Assembly (NCBI GenBank): GCA_030833305.1
Contig: JAURHL010000008.1
Span: 1-24,459 of the forward strand
Direction of reading: 5' to 3'
Source: Acidimicrobiales bacterium
Lineage (GTDB): Bacteria > Actinomycetota > Acidimicrobiia > Acidimicrobiales > Ilumatobacteraceae
Length of the DNA stretch: 24,459 bases
Part shown: positions 7,732 through 14,999 of the stretch, piece by piece
Position numbering within the stretch: the stretch's first letter is position 1
Layout of the letters: the number at the start of each line of letters is the position of its first letter
Notes under the pieces: generated by a model
Database searches by the model: none
Told to the model about the DNA's origin: nothing
What the model saw: the letters and a program-made list of their open reading frames with translations, nothing else
Program-made: the position numbers and the translations under genes

Positions 7732-9036
7732 GTGATCTCGCCCGACGATCTGCGGTATCTGTTGCGTCGAACCGAGTTCGTTGCCCGTGCGAATCGTCTG
7801 AACGAACTCGCGGGCCGAACCCGCGAGCAGGCCGTCGACGACATCCTCGACTTCTCGCGCAATCCTGCCGACTCCGTCGATCCTCCTCGCACCATGCTGA
7901 ACGACGGTCGATCCGTCATCTCGTTGCCGTCCTTGACGTTGTGGTGGATGGGACGCATGACGACGGTGCCACGACCGTTCCACGAGCGCCTCACCTTCTT
8001 CTGGCACGGTCATTTCACGAGTGAGTACGACAAGGTCTCTTCCGGAGACTGGATGTTGGCGCAGAATCGTCTGTATCGCTCCACCGCTATCGGTGGGTAC
8101 CGCGAACTGGCACAAGCGATGGCCGTCACCCCGGCGATGTTGCGTTACCTCGACAACGCGAGGAATCTCAAGTCCAGCCCGAATCAGAACTTCGCCCGCG
8201 AATTGATGGAACTCTTCCTGCTCGGCATCGGCAGTTTCTCGGAATCCGATGTGGAGGCGATGGCTCGCGCTTGGACGGGTCACTCCATCGACGCCACGAG
8301 CAACCAATACGTTTTTCGTGCCTCGCAACACGACTACGGGAACAAGACCTTGTTCGGTGTGACTCGCGCCTGGGACGGCCCCGAGACGATCGACCACATC
8401 CTTCGCGACTCGGCGGAACTCCGACTGAAGGCCGCGCGTCTGATCGCCCGCAAGATGTGGGAGCACTTCGCCGGTCCGACGCCGAGCGTGGCGCTCGAAA
8501 CCCATCTGGCCGGAGTGTTGATCGATTCCGGAATGAGCATTCGCGCGCTGGCACGAGCCATCTTGACGCACGACGATTTCTACTCGACGGCCACACGACG
8601 CGGTCTGGTGCGCACTCCGGTCGAAATGGTCGCGTCCACCGCGATCGTGGCCGGTGTCGACGTGTCGCGCCTGATGATTTCGGGACTCGAAGCCATGGGC
8701 CAGATTCCCTTCGAGCCACCCAATGTCTCGGGTTGGCGAAACAATTCCTATTGGATCAACACGAGTGCGTGGAACGCACGGCTGAATCTGGCCGGTGCGG
8801 CCGCCAGGATGATGAGGGAGTCGGGCGCTTTCAACGTGTTCGGTTCGTTGACCCCCGCCCAGTGCGTCGCCCGCGCGGCCGAGATCGCCGGGTGCGGACC
8901 GCTGTCGAACGCCACCACTTCGTCCTTGACCGCGTTGGTCGAAGCCGAACGTCGCCTCGCGTCACCCGGGGGTTCGACCGAGACGCAGTCGTTGTTGGCC
9001 GCTGTGCTCGCCAGTCCGGAGTTCAATCTTTCATGA
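7732..9036 (+). CDS. DUF1800 family protein
   Basis: Member of the DUF1800 family (PF08811), whose biochemical role is unknown; members are nearly always next to a DUF1501 gene, as here. Family features visible are FFWHGHFTSEYDKV near residues 84-97, NQNFARELMELFLLGIGSFSE near 152-172 (interrupted in print only), and a C-terminal region ending VLASPEFNLS, a typical DUF1800 ending. It has 434 residues. No convincing signal peptide is seen, which is odd because the partner carries a Tat signal; the pair could be exported together, but that is inference. The start is GTG 7732; the ribosome site is weak (AGAAG about 10 nt upstream). Its stop overlaps the next start as ATGA, so the two are co-translated. 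It stands alone between a strong terminator and unrelated translation genes. Confidence 0.88.
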   Translation: MISPDDLRYLLRRTEFVARANRLNELAGRTREQAVDDILDFSRNPADSVDPPRTMLNDGRSVISLPSLTLWWMGRMTTVPRPFHERLTFFWHGHFTSEYDKVSSGDWMLAQNRLYRSTAIGGYRELAQAMAVTPAMLRYLDNARNLKSSPNQNFARELMELFLLGIGSFSESDVEAMARAWTGHSIDATSNQYVFRASQHDYGNKTLFGVTRAWDGPETIDHILRDSAELRLKAARLIARKMWEHFAGPTPSVALETHLAGVLIDSGMSIRALARAILTHDDFYSTATRRGLVRTPVEMVASTAIVAGVDVSRLMISGLEAMGQIPFEPPNVSGWRNNSYWINTSAWNARLNLAGAAARMMRESGAFNVFGSLTPAQCVARAAEIAGCGPLSNATTSSLTALVEAERRLASPGGSTETQSLLAAVLASPEFNLS

Positions 9037-11486
9037 GCATCCACGACCTGAACTCCACTCGGGCACTGGCACGCCTCTCGGTCGACGAGGGCTCATCGGA
9101 CCCGTCATGGCTCACCCGTCGCCGATTCCTCCAAGCAGTCGCTCTTGGTGTCGGGACGCCGATCGTCTTCGGCGGCCTCGAGGCGGGTCTCGGCGGCCTC
9201 TTCGATCCCGGAGCGGCGAGTGCTCTCGACATCAGCCCGATCGGCGCCAACGACGGCATCGTCGTGCTCATCGGCATGTACGGAGGTAACGACGGCATCA
9301 ACACCGTGGTTCCGTACGCCAATCCCGATTACGCGCGCCGTCGGGGAGGTTTGGCACTCGATCCGACGACGGTGTTGCCGCTCGATGCGCGCGTCGGTCT
9401 GCATCCCTCCTTGGTCGAGATCAAACGTCGGTTCGACATGGGCCAAGTCGCCGTGGTGCAAGGCGTCGGTTATCCGGCGTCCAGTCTCAGCCACTTCGCC
9501 TCGATGTATCAATGGATGCACGGCGGTTCGGGCTCGTCGACACCTGGAACGGGTTGGATCGGTCGGTGGCTCGATGAACTCGACGGCAACATTCTGCGTG
9601 CGGTGACCGTGGGCCAAACACTTCCGTTGCACCTGCTCGGTCGTCTGCATCGAGCCTCGACGGTCGGCTACAACTCGACGATGTTCGGAGCATCATCTGA
9701 TCCGGCATATCGACGTCATTACGACGCGTTGCGACGTTTTTCGGCGTCGCCCTCGGATCGTGGTCCTCTCCACGACCAGATCGCGGGCACCATCGCGCAA
9801 CAACTCGACCTTGCCGGAACAGTCAGCCCGCTCATCACGGCACCATTTCCCACGGGTGAATTGCCCGCCAAGATGGAGATGGCCGCCCGTTTGATCAACG
9901 CGAACATTGGTTGCCGAGTCCTGGATGTGGGCTTTGGTTCGTTCGACACTCACGCCAACGAGTTGGTCGACCACGGTCGCAAAATGACCGAGTTCGATGC
10001 GGCCATCACCCGTTTCTATTCCTCTCTCGATCCCGCGTTGGTGGGACGTGTCACCATCGTCACCTGGTCCGAGTTCGGGCGCACTCTCGCGGGTAACGCG
10101 TCGGGTGGCACCGATCACGGAACGGCCAGTTCGTTGTTCGTCATCGGCGGCAACGTTCGCGGTGGGTTGTACGGAGAGCAGCCGTCGATGGCGGGAACCG
10201 CGAACTGGGACCGTCCGGTGGCCACTCTCGACTACCGATCGGTGTACGCCAGTGTTCTGGACGGTTGGCTCGGCGGTGGATCGTCGACCATCCTCGGGGC
10301 CACGTACGAGAATCTCCGATTGTTCGGCGGTTCACCCACCGGAACATTCCCATCCCCGGGCCCCGTGGCCATCGCGAGCCCGGCGTCGTACGTCGGCATC
10401 GTGCCCCAACGCATCTTCGACTCTCGCAACGCGATCGGCACCGACCGCCGTCGCCGACTCGGTCCGGGCGAGCGAGTGACGATCGCCGTGGCCGGCGTCG
10501 GGGCGATCCCGGCCTCGGGTGTGGTGAGCGTGGCCGTGAACATCACCTCGACCGACGCCACGAGTGATTCCTACATCACGGCCTGGCCGTCGGATCGTCC
10601 GCAACCGGAGACGTCCAACCTGAACCCGCGTCCGGGTCGCACCGTGCCGAACTTCGCGCTCGTCACGCTGGCACCCAACGGGACGATCTCGTTGTTCAAC
10701 GAGCGAGGTTCCGGACACGTGCTCGTCGACGCGGTCGGCTATTGCACCGCCTCCGGTGGCGCGGGGTTCGTTCCTCTGGCTCCGACGCGCATCATGGACA
10801 CGCGATCGGGTGTCGGTGTCGCCAGTGGTCGGGTCGGTCCGGGTCGGGCGGTCGAACTCACCATCGCCGGTGTCGCGGGAGTGCCGTCTCGGGGTGCCGA
10901 CGTGGCGGTGCTCAACATCACGGCGACCGCGGCCGACGAGGAATCCTTCGTCACCGTGTGGCCGACTGGTGCCTCGATGCCCGACGCGTCCACCCTCAAC
11001 ATGTCACGGGGTCGAACCGTGCCGAACCTCGTGTTTGCCCGTTTGGGTGAGGGTGGTCGTGTGAGTTTGTTCAACTCTCGCGGGTCCACTCACCTCATCG
11101 CCGACGTGCTGGGTTGCTTCTCCGGAGGCAGCTCGGTGAAGTTCGTGTCGGTCGAGCCCACACGAATTCTCGACACCCGTCGCAATCTGGGTGTGGTGGG
11201 TCCGGTCACGACACGGCCGTTCTCGATGGCGGTGCCCGGGCTTCCGGCCGGAATCACCGCACTCATGTTGAACGTCACCGCCACCGCCCCCACGGACGAG
11301 AGTTACGCCACCGTGTGGGCCTCGGGTCGCGCGCAGCCCGGCACCTCCAATCTGAACTATTCACGCGGTGACACCGTGGCCAACGCGGTGATCGTCGAGA
11401 TCGGAACCGACGGTCGAATTCAGTTTGCCAACGCGTTCGGTTCGGTGCAGTTGATCGCCGACCTGGTCGGGTACTTCGTGTCCTGA
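9033..11486 (+). CDS. DUF1501 protein with Tat signal and three C-terminal beta-rich repeats
   Basis: 817 residues. A Tat signal with the motif TRRRFLQ (about residues 28-34) and a hydrophobic stretch precede the DUF1501 domain (PF07394, a relative of the alkaline phosphatase/sulfatase fold). This domain shows GMYGGNDGINTVVPY, SHFASMYQWMHGG, TWSEFGRTLAGN and GGTDHGTASSLFVIGG, and ends near residue 440. Three copies of a unit of about 115-125 residues follow at about 453-575, 579-700 and 704-817. Each has the order PTRILDTR, NVTAT, YATVW, SNLN, GRTVPN, GRVSLFN and LIADVLGYF, with variation. This repeat is frequent in secreted actinobacterial proteins and its role is not established; surface attachment or carbohydrate contact is a guess. 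DUF1501 proteins normally end after the first domain, so the fusion is unusual. ATG 9033 overlaps the previous stop. Confidence 0.88.
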   Translation: MSIHDLNSTRALARLSVDEGSSDPSWLTRRRFLQAVALGVGTPIVFGGLEAGLGGLFDPGAASALDISPIGANDGIVVLIGMYGGNDGINTVVPYANPDYARRRGGLALDPTTVLPLDARVGLHPSLVEIKRRFDMGQVAVVQGVGYPASSLSHFASMYQWMHGGSGSSTPGTGWIGRWLDELDGNILRAVTVGQTLPLHLLGRLHRASTVGYNSTMFGASSDPAYRRHYDALRRFSASPSDRGPLHDQIAGTIAQQLDLAGTVSPLITAPFPTGELPAKMEMAARLINANIGCRVLDVGFGSFDTHANELVDHGRKMTEFDAAITRFYSSLDPALVGRVTIVTWSEFGRTLAGNASGGTDHGTASSLFVIGGNVRGGLYGEQPSMAGTANWDRPVATLDYRSVYASVLDGWLGGGSSTILGATYENLRLFGGSPTGTFPSPGPVAIASPASYVGIVPQRIFDSRNAIGTDRRRRLGPGERVTIAVAGVGAIPASGVVSVAVNITSTDATSDSYITAWPSDRPQPETSNLNPRPGRTVPNFALVTLAPNGTISLFNERGSGHVLVDAVGYCTASGGAGFVPLAPTRIMDTRSGVGVASGRVGPGRAVELTIAGVAGVPSRGADVAVLNITATAADEESFVTVWPTGASMPDASTLNMSRGRTVPNLVFARLGEGGRVSLFNSRGSTHLIADVLGCFSGGSSVKFVSVEPTRILDTRRNLGVVGPVTTRPFSMAVPGLPAGITALMLNVTATAPTDESYATVWASGRAQPGTSNLNYSRGDTVANAVIVEIGTDGRIQFANAFGSVQLIADLVGYFVS
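10389..11483 (+). repeat. Three tandem protein repeats at the C-terminus of the DUF1501 protein
   Basis: Units begin at about nucleotides 10389, 10767 and 11142 and are 114-125 codons each. They are clearly related in protein (P-x-R-I-x-D-x-R at the start, D-x-x-G-Y/C at the end) but diverged in DNA, which indicates an old duplication rather than a recent slip event. Confidence 0.85.
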
Positions 11487-11500
11487 CGAGCGTCCGCTCG

Positions 11501-11506
11501 TATCCT
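11501..11506 (+). promoter_or_regulatory. Proposed -10 element (TATCCT) of a leaderless gene
   Basis: TATCCT lies in the 26-nt gap after the DUF1501 stop and ends 6 nt before GTG 11513. No Shine-Dalgarno purine stretch fits the start. It suggests that the following gene is transcribed on its own rather than with the DUF pair. Confidence 0.5.
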
Positions 11507-11512
11507 GCTGGG

Positions 11513-12511
11513 GTGGCTGCACCCATGGATCCCGAGGTTCGCGCCCGGCTGCTCGGCCTCAAGCTTCATGCACTGGTGCGCGAGCACTTCGGCGACATGG
11601 AACCCGACGCGCAGGCCGGGCTGAGTGTCGGTGCCGCCTCCAGCCACGGTGACACCGCGTGGGTGCTCGTCGAGGAGCGCACCGAACGCGCTTTGGGCGT
11701 GGCTATGGCCTGGGCGTCCAAGCGCGGATCGAAGGTCGTTCACATCCTCGCCTCCGATCACACCGGAACGTTGGCTCGGCGCGCCACGCACTTCGTCACC
11801 GACCTGAAGGTGTGGAAAGTCGACGGCATCGCCATCGCGCCGTCGGTCCCTGATTCTTTGTCAGCCGAACCGGCTCCGTCGCCCGATCATCTGGTGTTCG
11901 TGGACACCATTCGGGAGAGTGGTGCCGACGTCGTGATCGAGCACGGAGTGGTCACGGGCGAGGTGGTGGGGCTGGAAGTGTGTCGGGTGGTCGACGATCC
12001 GGTCACCGGCGCGCAACGACTCGAGGTGGGAGTCGGCGAACACGATCGTGAGGCGTTCGCGATGATGCACGGCGACACGCCCACCACGGCGTCGTTGAAG
12101 CGCATCGTCGACGTCGTCGCGCGCCATCGCTCCACCGGAGCCGATCCGCATCCGTTGAATCGACTGGGTGCCGAACGCGCGTTGCGCCATCGCGTGATCG
12201 CCGATCCGGCCGCGATCGGAGCGTCGGAATTGCGCGCGGTGGCGTCGCCCACACCACGTCCGAATCTGAAGGACCCGATTCCGTGCGTGGCCGTGGGAAC
12301 CACGAGTGCCGGCGCACCACTGGTCGCGGTCTTCTCCACGGGCATCGACCTCGACGTCGTTCCGTTCGCCGCCGACGCCCGCGCGTTTCACGAGCCGACG
12401 ATCGGCGAACCCGCCGAACTCGTGATCGTCGTGCCGCTCCGCGACGTGTCACCGGTGACCGTGCGCATGGCCGATCTTCTGCTTCGTCCGGCGCGCATCA
12501 TCGGTCTGTAA
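11513..12511 (+). CDS. Conserved-looking protein of unknown function, 332 residues
   Basis: I do not recognise this protein. It has no signal peptide, no membrane segment and few cysteines, and looks like a soluble alpha/beta protein. The first part has an amphipathic N-terminal helix (about 5-27), then strands and helices around AWASKRGSKVVHILASDH (69-86), an acidic-hydrophobic segment DVVIEHGVVTGEVVGLEV near 142-160, and a C-terminal region with alternating beta strands (about 260-332) ending in ADLLLRPARIIGL. The basic and His-rich middle (VARHRSTGADPHPLNRLGAERALRHR, in two parts around 205-231) could contact nucleic acid, but no known motif supports this. GTG 11513 is favoured by the TATCCT hexamer; ATG 11525 is an alternative. 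The location just before prfA, in a translation and termination gene cluster, hints at a housekeeping role. Confidence 0.8.
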   Translation: MAAPMDPEVRARLLGLKLHALVREHFGDMEPDAQAGLSVGAASSHGDTAWVLVEERTERALGVAMAWASKRGSKVVHILASDHTGTLARRATHFVTDLKVWKVDGIAIAPSVPDSLSAEPAPSPDHLVFVDTIRESGADVVIEHGVVTGEVVGLEVCRVVDDPVTGAQRLEVGVGEHDREAFAMMHGDTPTTASLKRIVDVVARHRSTGADPHPLNRLGAERALRHRVIADPAAIGASELRAVASPTPRPNLKDPIPCVAVGTTSAGAPLVAVFSTGIDLDVVPFAADARAFHEPTIGEPAELVIVVPLRDVSPVTVRMADLLLRPARIIGL

Positions 12512-12527
12512 GCAGTCGAACCGGGCC

Positions 12528-12533
12528 TAGCCT
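12528..12533 (+). promoter_or_regulatory. Proposed -10 element (TAGCCT) of a leaderless prfA promoter
   Basis: TAGCCT lies in the 30-nt gap before prfA and ends 8 nt before the ATG at 12542. No ribosome-binding purine run is present. It is identical to the hexamer before hom. Confidence 0.5.
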
Positions 12534-12541
12534 GAGTCGGT

Positions 12542-13612
12542 ATGCACGACCGATGGGACTCACTGCTCTCCGAGCACGTCACATTGGAGTCGTTGCTGTC
12601 CGACCCGGCCGTGTTGGGCGACCAGTCCCGGTTGCGCGAGGTCTCGCGTCGTTACAAGGAACTCACGCCGGTCGTCGAATGCATCCGCAACATCGAAGCG
12701 CGCACGTCCGACGCCGAGGCGGCCCGTGAGCTGATCGCGATGTCCGCCGACGCCACGGAACGCGAACAATTGAAGGCCGAGCGGGAATCGGCCGAGGCCG
12801 ACGTGGCCCGGTTGGAGGAGGAGCTACGCATGTTGCTGCTTCCCAAGGATCCCAACGACGGTCGCCCGGTCATCATGGAGATTCGCGGCGCCGAAGGCGG
12901 CGAAGAGGCGAACCTCTTCGCCCGTGATCTGTACGAGATGTACCTCGGCTACGCGACGCGACGGGGTTGGAAGGTGGAGACGCTCTCGGTGGACCCCAGC
13001 GACCTCGGTGGGGTCAATCAGGCCACGTTCGTGGTGCGTGGTGACGACGCCTGGTCACGATTGAAGTTCGAGGGCGGACCGCACCGGGTCCAACGGGTGC
13101 CCGTCACCGAGAGTCAGGGACGAATCCACACGTCGTCGGCCACGGTGATGGTGTTGCCCGAGGCCGAAGAAGTCGACGTGCACATCGACGACAAGGACCT
13201 GCAGATCGACGTGTACCGCGCGAGCGGTCCCGGCGGGCAGTCGGTGAACACCACCGACTCGGCGGTGCGCATCACGCACCTCCCCACGGGTCTGGTGGTC
13301 ACGATGCAGGACGAGCGCAGCCAGTTGCAGAACCGCGCACGGGCCATGACGGTGTTGCGGTCGCGTTTGTTGAAACTGGCCCAGGACGAGATGGACGCCA
13401 AGATGTCGGCCGAGCGTCGTTCGCAGGTGGGTGGCGGCGGTCGCGGAGAGAAGATCCGCACCTACAACTTCAAGGAGAACCGACTCACCGACCATCGCAT
13501 CGGCTTCACGATCTATTCGCTCGGCGACGTGTTGGCCGGTGATCTCGACGGCGTCGTGGATGCGTTGGCCACCGACGAACGTTCGCGTCAATTGGCCGGC
13601 GATCGGGACTGA
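12542..13612 (+). CDS. prfA: Peptide chain release factor 1
   Basis: Reads UAA and UAG stop codons on the ribosome and releases the finished protein. It has 356 residues, normal length. The N-terminal part is coiled (about 1-100). Domain 2 carries the codon-reading tripeptide PVT at 187-189 in VQRVPVTESQGRIHTS; RF2 would have SPF here, so this is RF1. The peptidyl-transferase motif GGQ is at 231-233 in RASGPGGQSVNTTDSA. The glutamine is the target of the methyltransferase encoded next. ATG 12542 gives the usual start. The gene is 4 nt from prmC, a pairing conserved in bacteria. Confidence 0.96.
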   Translation: MHDRWDSLLSEHVTLESLLSDPAVLGDQSRLREVSRRYKELTPVVECIRNIEARTSDAEAARELIAMSADATEREQLKAERESAEADVARLEEELRMLLLPKDPNDGRPVIMEIRGAEGGEEANLFARDLYEMYLGYATRRGWKVETLSVDPSDLGGVNQATFVVRGDDAWSRLKFEGGPHRVQRVPVTESQGRIHTSSATVMVLPEAEEVDVHIDDKDLQIDVYRASGPGGQSVNTTDSAVRITHLPTGLVVTMQDERSQLQNRARAMTVLRSRLLKLAQDEMDAKMSAERRSQVGGGGRGEKIRTYNFKENRLTDHRIGFTIYSLGDVLAGDLDGVVDALATDERSRQLAGDRD

Positions 13613-13616
13613 TCTC

Positions 13617-14489
13617 GTGTCGGACGTCGAACGCCCGATCACCTGGCGCGAACTTCTCGCCGAGACCACGGCGGTGCTGGGCGAACGGCCCGCGGCGCGG
13701 TGGTTGTGCGAGACGGCGTGCGGATTGCACGGCGACGAATTCCTGGCCGCTCTCGACGAGGCGGCCACCGAGCGCATGGTGCGGCAGTTGGACGCCATGG
13801 TCGCGCGCCATCGATCGGGTGAGCCTCTCGCCTACGTGATGGGCAGCTGGTCGTTCCGCACCATCGACCTCATGGTCGATCGTCGCGTCCTGATTCCGCG
13901 ACCGGAGACCGAGTGGGTGGCCCAGAAAGCCATCGAGATCGCCCGGGCGTGCGGGCCGACGCGTTTGTTGGCCGATCTCGGAACGGGTTCGGGGGCGATC
14001 GGCTTGTCGATGGCGGCCGAGTTGCCGTTGAGTGGCACGGAGGTGTGGCTCACCGACGCGTCGGTCGACGCTCTCGACGTCGCCCGGGCCAACGCGGCCG
14101 GACTCGGGCGATCGGCGGCCAACGTGCGCTTCGCCCACGGTTCGTGGCTCGCGGCGTTGCCCGACGAGTTGCGGGGTCGCTTCGACGTGATCGTCAGCAA
14201 TCCTCCCTACATCGACATCGACGATTCCGAGGTGCAGCAGTCGGTGCGCGAATGGGAGCCGGCGTCGGCGTTGTTCGCTCCCTCCGGCGGATTGGGTGAC
14301 ATCGTCGCGATCGTCGCCGAGTCGCCGAAGTGGTTGCGCCCGGGCGGTTCGATCGTCCTGGAGATCGGGCATCGCCAGGGCGACGACGTGTCGCGGCTGT
14401 TGAACGACTCCGGCTTTCTCGACGTGCGGGTCCTACCGGATCTGGCCGGTCGACCGCGCGTGGCGCTCGGTCGAACCGTGCCGTCCTGA
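13617..14489 (+). CDS. prmC: Release factor glutamine N5-methyltransferase (PrmC/HemK)
   Basis: Uses S-adenosylmethionine to methylate the GGQ glutamine of release factors. It has 290 residues, close to the usual 280-290. The N-terminal helical domain ends with EPLAYVMGSWSFRTIDL, where most relatives read GxxxFxG-like sequence; then IPRPETE (typical of the family), the SAM-binding motif DLGTGSG at 120-126, and the catalytic NPPY at 195-198. GTG 13617 starts 4 nt after the prfA stop and fits the family N-terminus. The frame is open much further upstream inside prfA, but that region has no family similarity. The pair is presumably one transcript with prfA. Confidence 0.95.
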   Translation: MSDVERPITWRELLAETTAVLGERPAARWLCETACGLHGDEFLAALDEAATERMVRQLDAMVARHRSGEPLAYVMGSWSFRTIDLMVDRRVLIPRPETEWVAQKAIEIARACGPTRLLADLGTGSGAIGLSMAAELPLSGTEVWLTDASVDALDVARANAAGLGRSAANVRFAHGSWLAALPDELRGRFDVIVSNPPYIDIDDSEVQQSVREWEPASALFAPSGGLGDIVAIVAESPKWLRPGGSIVLEIGHRQGDDVSRLLNDSGFLDVRVLPDLAGRPRVALGRTVPS

Positions 14490-14500
14490 ACGATCGCAAC

Positions 14501-14506
14501 TAGGGT
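14501..14506 (+). promoter_or_regulatory. Proposed -10 element (TAGGGT) of a leaderless promoter
   Basis: TAGGGT ends 6 nt before ATG 14513, inside the 23-nt gap after prmC. No Shine-Dalgarno sequence fits the start, since the bases between are GCGACCC-like and pyrimidine-rich (CGCCCC). It suggests separate transcription from prmC. Confidence 0.5.
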
Positions 14507-14512
14507 CGCCCC

Positions 14513-14980
14513 ATGGCCAACAAGCGTTCCTCCATCAACATGACTCCCGCCGAGATCGACGCGTATCTCGAGGAGCAGAAGGTTCTCAACATCGCGTCCA
14601 TCGGACCGACCGGACATCCGCACTTGGTGGCCATGTGGTACGTCGTCATGGACGGCAAGGTCACCTTCTGGACGTTCGGCAAGAGTCAGAAGATCGTGAA
14701 CCTGCGTCGCAACGCCAAGATCACCGGCCTCATCGAGAGCGGTGACACCTACGAGCAGTTGAAGGGTCTCGAATTGGTGGGCACCGCGCGCCTCATCGAG
14801 GACTACGACACGGTGCTGGCCATCGGCAAGGCCGTGGGGCTGAAGTACAACGGAGAGGGAGCCATCAGCGATGCCGCCCTTCCGTTCCTCGAGGCCCAGG
14901 CCAAGAAGCGCATCGGCATCCAGATCGAGGTGGAAAGCATCGTGTCCTGGGATCACTCCAAGATCGGTGGCGGTTACTGA
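14513..14980 (+). CDS. Split-barrel oxidoreductase of the PNPOx/FDOR family, probably F420-dependent
   Basis: 155-residue protein of the pyridoxamine-phosphate-oxidase-like split beta-barrel family. The pattern ASIGPTGHPHLVAMWYVVMDGKVTFWT (split at the family turn, about residues 27-54), then KSQKIVNLRRNAKITGLIESG and the C-terminal SWDHSKIGGGY, match the F420-binding flavin/deazaflavin oxidoreductase type (FDOR-B) found in actinobacteria more closely than true PdxH. The substrate cannot be read from sequence; relatives act on quinones, biliverdin or xenobiotics. ATG 14513 is the start. It converges with the regulator gene, with 19 nt between the stop codons. This and the LLM protein at 20411 both suggest that the host makes coenzyme F420. 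Confidence 0.82.
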   Translation: MANKRSSINMTPAEIDAYLEEQKVLNIASIGPTGHPHLVAMWYVVMDGKVTFWTFGKSQKIVNLRRNAKITGLIESGDTYEQLKGLELVGTARLIEDYDTVLAIGKAVGLKYNGEGAISDAALPFLEAQAKKRIGIQIEVESIVSWDHSKIGGGY

Positions 14981-14999
14981 GCGAGCGCTCGGGACGCGA

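Noticed and set aside
7084..8571. Long - strand open frame over the rho end, rpmE and the DUF1800 start
   Set aside because: It crosses the terminator and two real genes on the other strand, and no motif can be recognised in it.
8271..9032. Upstream extension of the DUF1501 frame
   Set aside because: It would bury the Tat signal deep inside a protein and is a shadow of DUF1800; ATG 9033 has the typical ATGA overlap.
13431..13616. Upstream extension of the prmC frame into prfA
   Set aside because: No family similarity; GTG 13617 gives the usual PrmC length.
14979..14999. GAGC-GAGC-GCTC stem between the convergent stops as a bidirectional terminator
   Set aside because: Only 4 bp of stem and no T-run in either direction; too weak to call.
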